The notes: generated from the letters alone by a model not told the origin. A stretch of DNA of 33,395 nt from an uncultured Oscillospiraceae bacterium (GCA_944387145.1 CALXDU010000016.1:1-33395); one strand, 5' to 3'; positions 16,098 to 23,102 are shown, numbered from the stretch's first letter. Numbers and translations are program-made.

Positions 16098-16361
16098 ATG
16101 CAAACACGGGTAGCGGTTATGAGCATCATCGTGGAAAATCCGGATGCGGTGGAGCAGCTCAACGCCATGCTCCATACCTACGGAGAGTACATTATCGGAC
16201 GAATGGGGATTCCTTACCGCAAACGGGGGGTCAACATTATCGCCATTGCCCTGGACGCGCCCCAGGATACCATTTCCGCCCTGGCAGGGAAAATTGGAAG
16301 CCTCACGGGAATCAGCGTGAAAACGGCTTACTCCGGCGTGACGGCTGGGGAACAAGAATAA
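16098..16361 (+). CDS. TM1266-type small ACT-like regulator (iron-only hydrogenase system regulator family)
   Basis: 87-residue protein with a single ferredoxin-like (ACT/NikR-C-like) fold pattern: TRVAVMSIIVENPDAVEQLNAML, GEYIIGRMGIPYRKRGVNIIAIALDAP, ISALAGKIGSLTGISVKTAYS. It resembles the short TM1266 family, annotated as a putative regulator of the iron-only hydrogenase system; its biochemical activity is not established. TTGGAGGGG lies about five bases before the ATG. It is the first gene after the structured leader and is followed 18 bases later by an ECF S-component. No hydrogenase gene is in the window. Confidence 0.82.
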   Translation: MQTRVAVMSIIVENPDAVEQLNAMLHTYGEYIIGRMGIPYRKRGVNIIAIALDAPQDTISALAGKIGSLTGISVKTAYSGVTAGEQE

Positions 16362-16379
16362 AGAAAAGAGGATACTGTT

Positions 16380-16925
16380 ATGAATAAGAAAATTCGCTGG
16401 ATTACGGAAACTGCCTTGCTGCTGGCGCTGCTGATTGTGCTGCAGTCGGTGACCAAGAGCTTCGGACAGTTTGTCACCGGTTCCTGCGTCAATGCGGTGC
16501 TGGCCCTGGCGGCTTTGCTGACGGGCCTGGGCAGCGGCATTACCATTGCGGTGATTTCCCCTGTGCTGGCCTTCCTGCTGGGCATCGCCCAACAGGCGGT
16601 GACAGTGCCGGCGATTATGGTGGGTAATACAGTTTTTGTGGTGCTGATTCGGCTGATTGCCGGAACGGACAGCAAGGTTCTGGGCAAGCAGATTGCTGCC
16701 TGGGTCATTGCTGCTCTGGCAAAGTTTGCGGTGCTGTATCTGCTGGTGGTGAAGATCATCTGCGGTCTGGCTGCTGCGCCGCTGCTGGAGGCGGGCACCC
16801 TGAAAGAGCCCATGCTGAAGATGCTGCCGGTCATGTTTGCCTGGCCCCAGCTGGTCACGGCGCTGATTGGCGGCGCTGTGGCCCTGATTCTGGTGCCGGT
16901 GCTGCGCAAGGCGCTGCATCGCTGA
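16380..16925 (+). CDS. ECF transporter substrate-binding (S) component, substrate unknown
   Basis: 181-residue hydrophobic protein with about six membrane segments. The N-terminal basic-helix start MNKKIRWITETALLLALLIVLQS, the Ala/Gly-rich helices and an early FVTGSCVNAVLALAALLTGLGSGITIAVISPVLAFLLG loop are characteristic of ECF S-components, which bind a vitamin or metal and dock onto a shared EcfAA'T module encoded elsewhere. The substrate cannot be read from the sequence. AGAGGA lies about seven bases before the ATG. Co-transcription with the TM1266-like gene under an attenuator suggests substrate-feedback control (inference). Confidence 0.82.
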   Translation: MNKKIRWITETALLLALLIVLQSVTKSFGQFVTGSCVNAVLALAALLTGLGSGITIAVISPVLAFLLGIAQQAVTVPAIMVGNTVFVVLIRLIAGTDSKVLGKQIAAWVIAALAKFAVLYLLVVKIICGLAAAPLLEAGTLKEPMLKMLPVMFAWPQLVTALIGGAVALILVPVLRKALHR

Positions 16926-16931
16926 AAAATC

Positions 16932-16962
16932 ATCCCCGGACTCAATGGGTCCGGGGATTTTT
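16932..16962 (+). terminator. Terminator of the TM1266-ECF operon
   Basis: ATCCCCGGAC (16932-16941) and GTCCGGGGAT (16949-16958) form a perfect 10-bp stem with a 7-base loop, followed by TTTT. Confidence 0.9.
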
Positions 16963-16979
16963 GCAGGGAAGCAAAAAGA

Positions 16980-17007
16980 AAACCGACATCCGTTAGGATG
17001 TCGGTTT
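16980..17007. terminator. Terminator of the minus-strand tRNA cluster
   Basis: AAACCGACATCC (16980-16991) and GGATGTCGGTTT (16996-17007) form a perfect 12-bp stem with a GTTA loop. The minus strand continues into TTCTTTTTG, so it mainly ends the tRNA transcript just beyond tRNA-His. Confidence 0.85.
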
Positions 17008-17008
17008 A

Positions 17009-17086
17009 TGGGGTGGATAATGGGACTCGAACCCACGATCTTCAGAGCCACAATCTGACGCCTTAGCCAACTAGGCCATATCCACC
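17009..17086 (-). tRNA. tRNA-His(GTG)
   Basis: Cloverleaf on the minus strand. The acceptor stem is GTGGATA/TATCCAC, with the extra G-1 opposite discriminator C73 that identifies tRNA-His, and an encoded CCA. The anticodon loop TTGTGGC gives anticodon GTG. The T-loop reads GGTTCGAGTC. It is the last of three tRNAs. Confidence 0.96.
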
Positions 17087-17105
17087 ATATTTGATTTGCG
17101 TGCGA

Positions 17106-17182
17106 TGGCACGCCAGGAGGGACTCGAACCCCCGACCTACTGCTTAGAAGGCAGTTGCTCTATCCAGCTGAGCTACTGGCGC
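17106..17182 (-). tRNA. tRNA-Arg(TCT)
   Basis: Minus-strand cloverleaf with anticodon stem ACTGC/GCAGT and loop CTTCTAA, anticodon TCT. The T-loop is GGTTCGAGTC and CCA is encoded. The first acceptor pair is G1-U72, a wobble. Confidence 0.96.
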
Positions 17183-17190
17183 GTATCGAA

Positions 17191-17264
17191 TGGAGCGGGT
17201 GACGGGAATCGGACCCGCGTATCCAGCTTGGAAGGCTGGTGTTCTACCATTGAACTACACCCGC
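17191..17264 (-). tRNA. tRNA-Gly(TCC)
   Basis: Minus-strand cloverleaf with acceptor stem GCGGGTG/CACCCGC, anticodon stem CCAGC/GCTGG and loop CTTCCAA, anticodon TCC. The discriminator is T and CCA is encoded. First tRNA of the cluster, about 30 bases after the promoter -10. Confidence 0.96.
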
Positions 17265-17296
17265 GAATTCGCTTCACCAGCTGATTCAGCCAGAAG

Positions 17297-17325
17297 ATAT
17301 TACCATAGAATCCGCTATCTGTCAA
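17297..17325 (-). promoter_or_regulatory. tRNA cluster promoter, partly inside the HAD gene
   Basis: Minus strand: perfect TTGACA (17320-17325), 17-base spacer, TAATAT (17297-17302). The -35 lies in the last codons of the HAD hydrolase gene, whose stop codon is at 17315-17317. Confidence 0.85.
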
Positions 17326-18175
17326 GACCCTTTCGCAAAATTTCCGGGATTTTTTCGTAGATCACGTCTGCTACCGCACCATCGGCACAGTCACAGACCG
17401 TAGGGAACCGGTCTGCCAGGATGGCGTCACCGGGAACGAAGGCAAAGTCGGCATCGCGCAGCATGGACAAATCATTTTCCGCATCCCCGGCGCAGACAAG
17501 AATCTTCCGGCCCAGCTTCTGCTGCAGCTGACGGGCGGAGCGGGCCTTGCTGACCCCTTTTGCGTGGATGTCCAGAATCCGGGGTGCTGCCCGGAAGACT
17601 TCACAGCAGGCGCCGAAGCGCTGCTGGAGGATTTCCTGCACCTGGTCAATCCGCCGGCATTCTTCCTCGCTGCCGGAAAACAGATGAGATACCGTTACAT
17701 CCCGAATTTGACCGTAAACGGAGAACTTCAGGAAAGGCCCCAGATCATCCCCGGGACGGGCGAAGCCCCGGCTGCATCCGTTGTGGTCACAGAAGGCATC
17801 CCAGGCGGGATTTTCCTGGAACCGGTAGTGGGCATCCACTCCCTGGACTTCCACCGTCATATCCGGAAACAGCTCCATGCAGGTCCGGACGGTCTGCCAC
17901 AGATCCAGAGGAATTTCATGGCAGAACAGCAATTTCCCAGCTGCAATGTCGTAGGCTGCGGAGCCGTTGTACAGCAGCAGGGGAGCGTTTACAGGCACTT
18001 TGTCCAGAAAGGGTCTTGCCATGGGGACGCTGCGGCCGGTATTGACGGTAAAAGCGCCGCCGTTTTCCATAAAGTAACGGATGGCTTCCACATTCCGCTG
18101 CGGAATGGTGGAGTCCGGTGCGGTCAGCGTCCGGTCATAGTCGGCAGTCAGCAAAACATCAGAATAAATCCCCAT
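17315..18175 (-). CDS. HAD-superfamily (Cof-type) hydrolase
   Basis: 286-residue cytoplasmic phosphatase of the Cof subfamily. Motif I is D12-Y-D14-R-T16, with D12 the nucleophile. Motif II is in FTVNTGRS, the conserved Lys is in the segment around KGVSKARS, and motif III/IV is CAGDAENDLSMLRDADFAF. The C2-type cap lies between (about 85-185). Substrates of this group are usually sugar phosphates or cofactor phosphates and cannot be specified here. AAGGA lies eight bases before the ATG. It is the third gene after lspA and rluD with 24 bases between, so probably the same operon. Its end carries the tRNA promoter -35. Confidence 0.9.
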   Translation of the reverse strand: MGIYSDVLLTADYDRTLTAPDSTIPQRNVEAIRYFMENGGAFTVNTGRSVPMARPFLDKVPVNAPLLLYNGSAAYDIAAGKLLFCHEIPLDLWQTVRTCMELFPDMTVEVQGVDAHYRFQENPAWDAFCDHNGCSRGFARPGDDLGPFLKFSVYGQIRDVTVSHLFSGSEEECRRIDQVQEILQQRFGACCEVFRAAPRILDIHAKGVSKARSARQLQQKLGRKILVCAGDAENDLSMLRDADFAFVPGDAILADRFPTVCDCADGAVADVIYEKIPEILRKGLDR

Positions 18176-18199
18176 ATTGGTATTCCTTTCTCAGGGTAA

Positions 18200-19105
18200 T
18201 CAGCCCATTTTTTCTAATTTCTCCAGCACATCCTGGAAATAGGCGGGCAGCTGGGCAAAAACCATCACCGGATGGCCATCCCTCGGATGCTGGAAGCACA
18301 GGGCCCCTGCATGGAGGCATTGGCTGTCCTGGCCCAATTCCGGTTTTTTGTGGCCGTAAACGGTGTCACCCAGAATGGGGTGACCGATGTAGGCCATGTG
18401 CACCCGAATCTGGTGGGTGCGCCCGGTTTCCAGCCGGCAGCGAATGTGGGTATAGCCCCGATAGCGGCGCACCACTTCCCAATGGGTCACGGCAGGTTTG
18501 GAATTGCGCTGGGTGACGCACATTTTTTTGCGGTCCGTAGGGTGCCGCCCGATGGGGGCGTCTACCGTCCCGGAATCTTCCCGGAAGGAGCCAACCACAA
18601 TGGCTTCATAGGTGCGGGCCATGGTGTGGTCTTTCAGCTGGCTGGCCAGCATGGTGTGGGCGTAGTCATTCTTGGCCACCGCCAGCAGGCCGGAGGTGTC
18701 CTTGTCAATCCGGTGGACAATGCCGGGGCGCAGTTCCCCGTTGATGCCGCTCAGGTCGTCGCCCAGGGCGTAAAGCAGGCCGTTAACCAGGGTATCGTCG
18801 CTGTGGCCCGCGGCAGGATGCACCACCAGCCCCTTGGGCTTGTTGATGACCAGCAGGTCATCGTCTTCGTAGACAATTTCCAGATCCATGGGGGTGGGGG
18901 CAATGTCCACGGGCTTGGCTTCGGGAATGGTGTATTCCACCTGGTCGCCAATGTTCAGTTTGTCATTTTTCTTGCCGGGTTTTCCGTTGCGCAGAACGGC
19001 TCCGGATTCCAGCAGCTTCTGGGCAGCGCTGCGGCTGAGTCCGTCGGCGCATCTTGCCAGAAAGGCATCCAGCCGTTCCCCGGCGATATCCGCAATCAGG
19101 CGCAT
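18200..19105 (-). CDS. rluD: RluD-family 23S rRNA pseudouridine synthase
   Basis: 301-residue RNA-modifying enzyme that isomerises uridines to pseudouridine in 23S rRNA. The N-terminal S4 RNA-binding domain (about 1-75: RLDAFLARCADGLSRSAAQKLLESG) is followed by the catalytic domain with INKPKGLVVHPAAGH, the catalytic D134 in HRIDKDTSGLL, the AKNDYAH stretch and RTHQIRVHMAYIGHPILGD. The length is normal for the RluD/YlyB type. It starts inside the last codons of lspA (10-base overlap), the classic lspA-rluD arrangement of Bacillota. Confidence 0.94.
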   Translation of the reverse strand: MRLIADIAGERLDAFLARCADGLSRSAAQKLLESGAVLRNGKPGKKNDKLNIGDQVEYTIPEAKPVDIAPTPMDLEIVYEDDDLLVINKPKGLVVHPAAGHSDDTLVNGLLYALGDDLSGINGELRPGIVHRIDKDTSGLLAVAKNDYAHTMLASQLKDHTMARTYEAIVVGSFREDSGTVDAPIGRHPTDRKKMCVTQRNSKPAVTHWEVVRRYRGYTHIRCRLETGRTHQIRVHMAYIGHPILGDTVYGHKKPELGQDSQCLHAGALCFQHPRDGHPVMVFAQLPAYFQDVLEKLEKMG

Positions 19106-19578
19106 TTTTTCTCGTCCTTCCAGAAGTCCCGGTGAAACAGCACCAGGTGGCCCATGAGCAAAATGCAGCCGCAGGTGATGAAACAGTCGGCTACATTGAA
19201 CACAGGAAATTCCACAAAGGTGGTTTCAAACATGTCCACCACATATCCCAGCCGTACCCGGTCAATCATGTTGCCCAGGCCGCCGCCGTAGATAGCGGCG
19301 ATGCACCAGCGCTCGAAGGGGACAAAACCCATGGGCTTTTTGTAATATTCCCAGACAATCAGCCCGGTAAATACCACAAAAATCAGGGCAAACAGCCACT
19401 GCTGCCCCTGAAAGGAAGAAAATGCGGCGCCGTTATTCTGCACATAGGTCAGCTGCAGCAGACCTGGCAGAAAGGGGACTTCCCCGGACAAGGGGATATT
19501 TAAGACGGTCAGATATTTCACAGCCTGGTCGGCTGCGGCAATGCAGAGGGTAAAAAGAGCATAATAGAGAAATGGCAT
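19096..19578 (-). CDS. lspA: Lipoprotein signal peptidase (signal peptidase II)
   Basis: 160-residue membrane aspartic protease that removes signal peptides from prolipoproteins such as PotD and MglB here. Four membrane segments are visible. Catalytic aspartates are D106 in GNMIDR and D131 in FNVADCFI; VQNNGAAFS matches the conserved N-terminal block. The frame is open further upstream, but ATG 19578 has AGGAGG nine bases before it and gives the normal length. Confidence 0.95.
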   Translation of the reverse strand: MPFLYYALFTLCIAAADQAVKYLTVLNIPLSGEVPFLPGLLQLTYVQNNGAAFSSFQGQQWLFALIFVVFTGLIVWEYYKKPMGFVPFERWCIAAIYGGGLGNMIDRVRLGYVVDMFETTFVEFPVFNVADCFITCGCILLMGHLVLFHRDFWKDEKKCA

Positions 19579-19607
19579 GAATTTGTTCCTCCTGTTTGGT
19601 CGAAGTA

Positions 19608-19636
19608 ATGATACCATGCCTCCCGAGGAAAGTCAA
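19608..19636 (-). promoter_or_regulatory. Promoter of the lspA-rluD-HAD operon
   Basis: Minus strand TTGACT (19631-19636), 17-base spacer, TATCAT (19608-19613), 30 bases before the lspA start. Confidence 0.78.
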
Positions 19637-19657
19637 ATTGTTTGGATTTGGGGGTAT

Positions 19658-19688
19658 AAAAAACCCGCCCCAGGTATTCCCAGGACGG
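19658..19688 (-). terminator. Terminator of the HPr-like gene
   Basis: On the minus strand CCGTCC (19683-19688) pairs with GGGCGG (19665-19670, one G-U) and is followed after one more G by TTTTTT (19658-19663). It lies about 18 bases beyond the stop. Confidence 0.65.
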
Positions 19689-19705
19689 TGCTACAAGAGC
19701 CTATG

Positions 19706-19942
19706 TCAATTCACCAGAAACCGGCTGACGGTACTGCGAAAATGCTGGTACTCTGCTTCTGTGCAGGTAACCACAGCGATCAGCGGATGGGAAAAATTCA
19801 GACAGAACATTTCCATAAAGCTTTTGCCGTTGGCCTGATACTGGTCATTTCCAACCCGGACGGGGAAAGGGAAGGTTGTTGCCAATGCAACAAATTCCTG
19901 CACGTCCCGGACGGACCGAAGCTGAATTTTAAATTCCCACAT
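19706..19942 (-). CDS. HPr-like protein lacking the active-site histidine
   Basis: 78-residue protein with the HPr fold pattern: an N-terminal strand WEFKIQLRSVRDVQEFVALATTF, a middle VRVGNDQYQANGKSFMEMFCLNFSHPLIAVV (compare HPr ...G..VNAKSIMGVMSLGI...) and a C-terminal helix. The region that normally carries the phosphorylated His15 (ARPA context) reads RSVRDVQ with no histidine, so it cannot act as a PTS phosphocarrier. Small His-less HPr-like proteins occur in Clostridia; their role is unknown. AAGGAG lies six bases before the ATG. The frame is open upstream to 20101, but only this start has a ribosome site. Confidence 0.75.
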   Translation of the reverse strand: MWEFKIQLRSVRDVQEFVALATTFPFPVRVGNDQYQANGKSFMEMFCLNFSHPLIAVVTCTEAEYQHFRSTVSRFLVN

Positions 19943-19961
19943 AAAACTCTCCTTTGCAAGC

Positions 19962-19990
19962 TGTACAAAATCCACATTATCCTGTATAAT
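19962..19990 (+). promoter_or_regulatory. Promoter for mtaB
   Basis: TGTACA (19962-19967), 17-base spacer, perfect TATAAT (19985-19990). The resulting mtaB leader of about 135 bases would include the inverted repeat at 20018-20046. Confidence 0.65.
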
Positions 19991-20017
19991 GGAGAGCAGC
20001 AATCCAAAAGACGGCTC

Positions 20018-20046
20018 CGATATTCCCGCATGCAATGCGGATATCG
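20018..20046. repeat. Inverted repeat between converging promoters
   Basis: CGATAT (20018-20023) pairs with ATATCG (20041-20046), and CCGCAT (20026-20031) with ATGCGG (20035-20040), with a two-base bulge and a three-base loop. It lies at the predicted start of the HPr-like transcript and inside the mtaB leader: operator or RNA hairpin. Confidence 0.6.
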
Positions 20047-20048
20047 AT

Positions 20049-20076
20049 ATTATAGCATTTTTCGGCAAAATTGCAA
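20049..20076 (-). promoter_or_regulatory. Promoter of the HPr-like gene
   Basis: Minus strand TTGCAA (20071-20076), 16-base spacer, perfect TATAAT (20049-20054), facing the mtaB promoter. Confidence 0.75.
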
Positions 20077-20132
20077 CTGTCGGTTTGGCCGATTTTAACA
20101 ATTTATTAACTTTTTTATTGGTGGATTTGACA

Positions 20133-21425
20133 ATGAAGTTTGGCTTTTATACATTAGGATGCAAAACAAATCAGTACGAAACCCAGGCAATGGAGCGATT
20201 TCTGACAGAAAAAGGCCATGAAATTGTGCCTTTTGACCAGATCTGTGACGGTTATATCATCAATACCTGCTCCGTAACCGCAGTGGCGGACAAGAAAAAT
20301 CGGGCGGTAATCCGCCGGTGCCGCCGGGACAATCCCGAAGCGGTGATTGGTGTCTGCGGCTGCTATTGCCAGCACGCGCCGGAGGATGTCCGGAAGCTGG
20401 GGGTAGACGTCATCGGCGGCAGCGGGGGTCGGCAGGCATTTGTGGAGCAGATGCTCCAGGCCCTGGAAAACCGCTCCCATCTGGAATGCCTGGACAATGC
20501 TCTGCGCCGGAGAGAATTTGAAGTCCTTCCCGCCGGCGGCCTGGAAGAGCGGACCCGGGCCATGCTGAAAGTGCAGGACGGTTGCGTCAATTTCTGTACC
20601 TACTGTATTATCCCATACACCCGGGGACCTATTCGCTCGGCTCCCGTGGAGCTGGCAGTGGAGCAGGCCCAGGACCTGGCCCGACGGGGGTACCGGGAAA
20701 TTGTGGTGACAGGCATCGAAATTGCCAGCTGGGGAGTGGATTTGCCGGGCAAGCCCCAGGTGACAGGGCTGATTGAAGCCATTTGCCAGGCGGTGCCTCA
20801 GCTACGGGTGCGCCTGGGTTCTCTGGAGCCCAGAATCGTCACCGAAGAATTTTGCAGACGGCTGGCGGCGCTGCCCAATTTGTGCCATCAGTTCCATTTG
20901 AGCATGCAAAGCGGCTGTGACACGGTTTTGCAGCGGATGAAGCGCAAATATGACACCGCCCGCTACTATGAAAGTGTGTGCCTTTTGAATCAGTATTTTC
21001 CGGACTGCGCCATCACCACGGATATGATCGTGGCCTTCCCGGGGGAGACGGAGGAGGAGTTTGCCCAGAGCCTTTCCTTTATTCAAAAATGCGGCTTTGC
21101 GGACATGCACATTTTCCCCTATTCCCGCCGCCCCGGAACCCCGGCGGACAAGATGCCGGGTCAGCACAGCAACGCCACCAAGGAGGCCCGGAGCCGGGCA
21201 GCCATTGCAGTGGCAGAGCAGATGTGCCGTCAGTTCCGGCAGAATCTGGTCGGCTCGGTGAAGGAGGTGCTGTTTGAAGAAAAGGCTGGGGATTATTACA
21301 CCGGTCACGCCTCCAATTATGTGAAGGTATACGCCCCGGGAGAAAACCTGCACAACCAGCTGTGCCCGGTGCGCATCCTGGAAATCTGGGAAGATGGTGT
21401 TCTGGGAGAACTTGTGGAAGCATAA
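20133..21425 (+). CDS. mtaB: tRNA (t6A37-C2) methylthiotransferase MtaB
   Basis: 430-residue radical-SAM enzyme that adds a methylthio group to t6A at position 37 of ANN-decoding tRNAs. The N-terminal MTTase domain holds cluster cysteines C10 (TLGCKTNQYE), C46 (INTCSVTA) and one in GVCGCYC. The radical-SAM motif is C151-x3-C155-x2-C158 (CVNFCTYC), followed by IIPYTRGPIRS, then VTGIEIASWG, SMQSGCD and DMIVAFPGETEEEF. A C-terminal TRAM-like stretch ends the protein. LGCKTNQ instead of LGCQMN marks MtaB rather than MiaB. ATG 20133 follows a GGTGG site; a longer frame exists upstream without support. Confidence 0.93.
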   Translation: MKFGFYTLGCKTNQYETQAMERFLTEKGHEIVPFDQICDGYIINTCSVTAVADKKNRAVIRRCRRDNPEAVIGVCGCYCQHAPEDVRKLGVDVIGGSGGRQAFVEQMLQALENRSHLECLDNALRRREFEVLPAGGLEERTRAMLKVQDGCVNFCTYCIIPYTRGPIRSAPVELAVEQAQDLARRGYREIVVTGIEIASWGVDLPGKPQVTGLIEAICQAVPQLRVRLGSLEPRIVTEEFCRRLAALPNLCHQFHLSMQSGCDTVLQRMKRKYDTARYYESVCLLNQYFPDCAITTDMIVAFPGETEEEFAQSLSFIQKCGFADMHIFPYSRRPGTPADKMPGQHSNATKEARSRAAIAVAEQMCRQFRQNLVGSVKEVLFEEKAGDYYTGHASNYVKVYAPGENLHNQLCPVRILEIWEDGVLGELVEA

Positions 21426-21428
21426 AAA

Positions 21429-21457
21429 ATATCCAGCCCAAAATCCGGGCTGGATAT
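21429..21457. terminator. Bidirectional terminator between mtaB and the SdpI-like gene
   Basis: ATATCCAGCCC (21429-21439) and GGGCTGGATAT (21447-21457) form a perfect 11-bp stem with a 7-base loop. The minus strand continues into TTTTTTATG; the plus-strand tail is TGTGCTTTATTG. Confidence 0.85.
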
Positions 21458-21463
21458 TGTGCT

Positions 21464-22036
21464 TTATTGCTTGTTTTTCTTCCGGTATTCGCCCTTGCGG
21501 TCGAAGCGCATGGCGGCGGTCAGATTGATGCCGATCGTCGCCAGCACCACCAGAATTGCCTGCCAGATCAGACAGTCCGCAGCCCGCCAAACCATGTCGG
21601 TCACATCCATACTGGCAAAACCGCCGGAGATCAGCAGCATGATGATGGTCAGAATCAGTCCCAGACCGCCGAAAACCACACCGGCCAGCCGTTGGGTAAA
21701 CCGCCAGGCCTGGACACTGCCCATGCCATAGTAGCAGCGGTAGCCGAAATAGTAGTTGGCTTCCTTGGGTGACAGGAACAGATACGCAAGTCCCAGCACC
21801 AGCAGAACAATGGGGCCGATCATCACCGCAAAGCGGCAAATTGTGGACAGGCTTCCGAATACGTCGCTCAGTTTCGGCAGCAGCGATGCCGGGTCGAAGG
21901 CATCCATCATATCCTTGATGGAGCCCAGATCCAGGCCGCCTTCGGTTGCGGCGGTGGTGGCTGTGGGTACGGTGGCAGCTGTGGTTTCCAGCGCCGCCAA
22001 GGTAGTTTCCAGAATATCCGTTGGGATTGTGCTCAT
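21464..22036 (-). CDS. SdpI-like membrane protein
   Basis: 190 residues. The N-terminal 50 are rich in Thr, Ala and Glu with no signal peptide. Three membrane helices follow (about 68-90, 112-136, 148-168). Between the first two is YYFGYRCYYGMGSVQAWRFTQRLAG, which matches the SdpI motif (FGYRT...S.EAWR.THRLAG) of B. subtilis SdpI, the immunity and signalling protein for the SdpC toxin. Most SdpI-like proteins have unknown roles. Start and nrdR stop overlap (TAATG) and GGAGG lies in the end of nrdR, so the pair is coupled. It ends at the bidirectional terminator. Confidence 0.72.
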   Translation of the reverse strand: MSTIPTDILETTLAALETTAATVPTATTAATEGGLDLGSIKDMMDAFDPASLLPKLSDVFGSLSTICRFAVMIGPIVLLVLGLAYLFLSPKEANYYFGYRCYYGMGSVQAWRFTQRLAGVVFGGLGLILTIIMLLISGGFASMDVTDMVWRAADCLIWQAILVVLATIGINLTAAMRFDRKGEYRKKNKQ

Positions 22037-22491
22037 TATTTTTCCTCCAGGAATTTGCTGATCTCCCGCATAAAGCTTCCGGCATCCTGGAACCGATGGT
22101 AGATGGATGCAAAGCGGATGTAGGCCACTTCGTCCAGAGGTTTCAGCCGTTCCATGACCATCTCACCCAGCTTATCGGTGCTGATTTCCCGTTCCAGGGT
22201 GTTCTGAATGGTCTGTTCGATTTCCGTAGTAATGCGGTCCAGATCGGTGACATCCACTTTCCGTTTGTCGAAGGCACGGATCATGGAGTTGAGAATTTTA
22301 TTTCGGTCAAAGTTCTGACGGGAGCCGTCCCGCTTCACCACAATAATGGGAAGACTCTCCACAATTTCATAGGTGGTGAACCTGCGCTGGCAGCCCATAC
22401 ACTCCCGGCGGCGGCGAATGCTCAGGCCGTCCTCGCTGTGGCGGGAGTCCACCACCTTGCTTTCCTGATCGCCGCAAAACGGACATTTCAT
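22036..22491 (-). CDS. nrdR: Transcriptional repressor NrdR
   Basis: 151-residue repressor of ribonucleotide reductase genes. The N-terminal zinc ribbon has CPFC (C3, C6) and CMGC (C31, C34), followed by RRFTTYEIVE. The ATP-cone domain (about 49-139) contains VVKRDGSRQNFDRNKI, which senses ATP/dATP. The full family length of about 150 is present. It normally binds NrdR boxes before nrd genes, none of which lie in the window. A good promoter precedes it, and the SdpI-like gene is coupled behind. Confidence 0.97.
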   Translation of the reverse strand: MKCPFCGDQESKVVDSRHSEDGLSIRRRRECMGCQRRFTTYEIVESLPIIVVKRDGSRQNFDRNKILNSMIRAFDKRKVDVTDLDRITTEIEQTIQNTLEREISTDKLGEMVMERLKPLDEVAYIRFASIYHRFQDAGSFMREISKFLEEK

Positions 22492-22526
22492 GGGAAATTC
22501 ACTCCCTTTCCCTCAATGATTCCTGT

Positions 22527-22555
22527 ATTATAGCAGAAAAATCTTCCACTGTCCA
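22527..22555 (-). promoter_or_regulatory. Promoter of nrdR
   Basis: Minus strand TGGACA (22550-22555), 17-base spacer, perfect TATAAT (22527-22532). Confidence 0.8.
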
Positions 22556-22592
22556 GCATTTTTTATCCGCCGGGATTCGACAGGAATGACTC

Positions 22593-22633
22593 TTGCCATT
22601 CTGGCGGCGATGGGGTAAAATAGGGACATGTCC
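22593..22633 (+). promoter_or_regulatory. Promoter and start-site palindrome of the small membrane gene
   Basis: TTGCCA (22593-22598), 17-base spacer, TAAAAT (22616-22621). GGACATGTCC (22624-22633), a perfect 10-base palindrome, covers the predicted start site. Confidence 0.6.
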
Positions 22634-22666
22634 GTTTTTGTTTGCACCGATAATAAGGAGTAGGTT

Positions 22667-23098
22667 ATGTCGAAAAAAATGTGGTTTCTCCTGTGGGGCG
22701 GCCTGTTTGTTTTGTGCGCCGCCCTGGGATTTTTGCCGGAGCCGGTTTGCGCTCCCTCAGAGGATGGGAGCGTGTGCTGGCTGCGGGTGGTGATGACAAT
22801 TTTGTCCGTGGTGTTCTTCCTGCCTCCGGCGGTGCTGCTGCACCAGGCGGGGAAGGAAAAGAATGTGCCCATGCAGCAGCTGATCCGCAATCTGTCCTCC
22901 CTTTCTCTGGGGCTGACCCTGGTAATGCTGATTTTGAACTTCTGGTCAGCCCTGGGGCCGGAAATTCTGGGAACACTGCTGCATTATGTGCTGGTGGTGG
23001 TGTCCACCCCCATGATCTGCAGCGGGCAATGGGCACTGAGCCTGTTTTTGTGGGCCTGCCTGCTCATGGTCAGTTTGCGCCAACTGCGCAGAAAATAA
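22667..23098 (+). CDS. Small four-helix membrane protein, function unknown
   Basis: 143 residues with hydrophobic segments at about 5-25, 38-60, 78-98 and 103-135; basic residues at both ends suggest both termini are cytoplasmic. I do not recognise the family. AAGGAG lies seven bases before the ATG and a reasonable promoter precedes it, so it is probably expressed. It converges on the CDF gene with only four bases between the two stops and no terminator in between. Confidence 0.75.
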   Translation: MSKKMWFLLWGGLFVLCAALGFLPEPVCAPSEDGSVCWLRVVMTILSVVFFLPPAVLLHQAGKEKNVPMQQLIRNLSSLSLGLTLVMLILNFWSALGPEILGTLLHYVLVVVSTPMICSGQWALSLFLWACLLMVSLRQLRRK

Positions 23099-23102
23099 CC
23101 GC

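Noticed and set aside
20127..20132. TTGACA just before the mtaB start codon
   Set aside because: It would be a -35 with its -10 inside the gene; the upstream TGTACA-17-TATAAT promoter is better placed.
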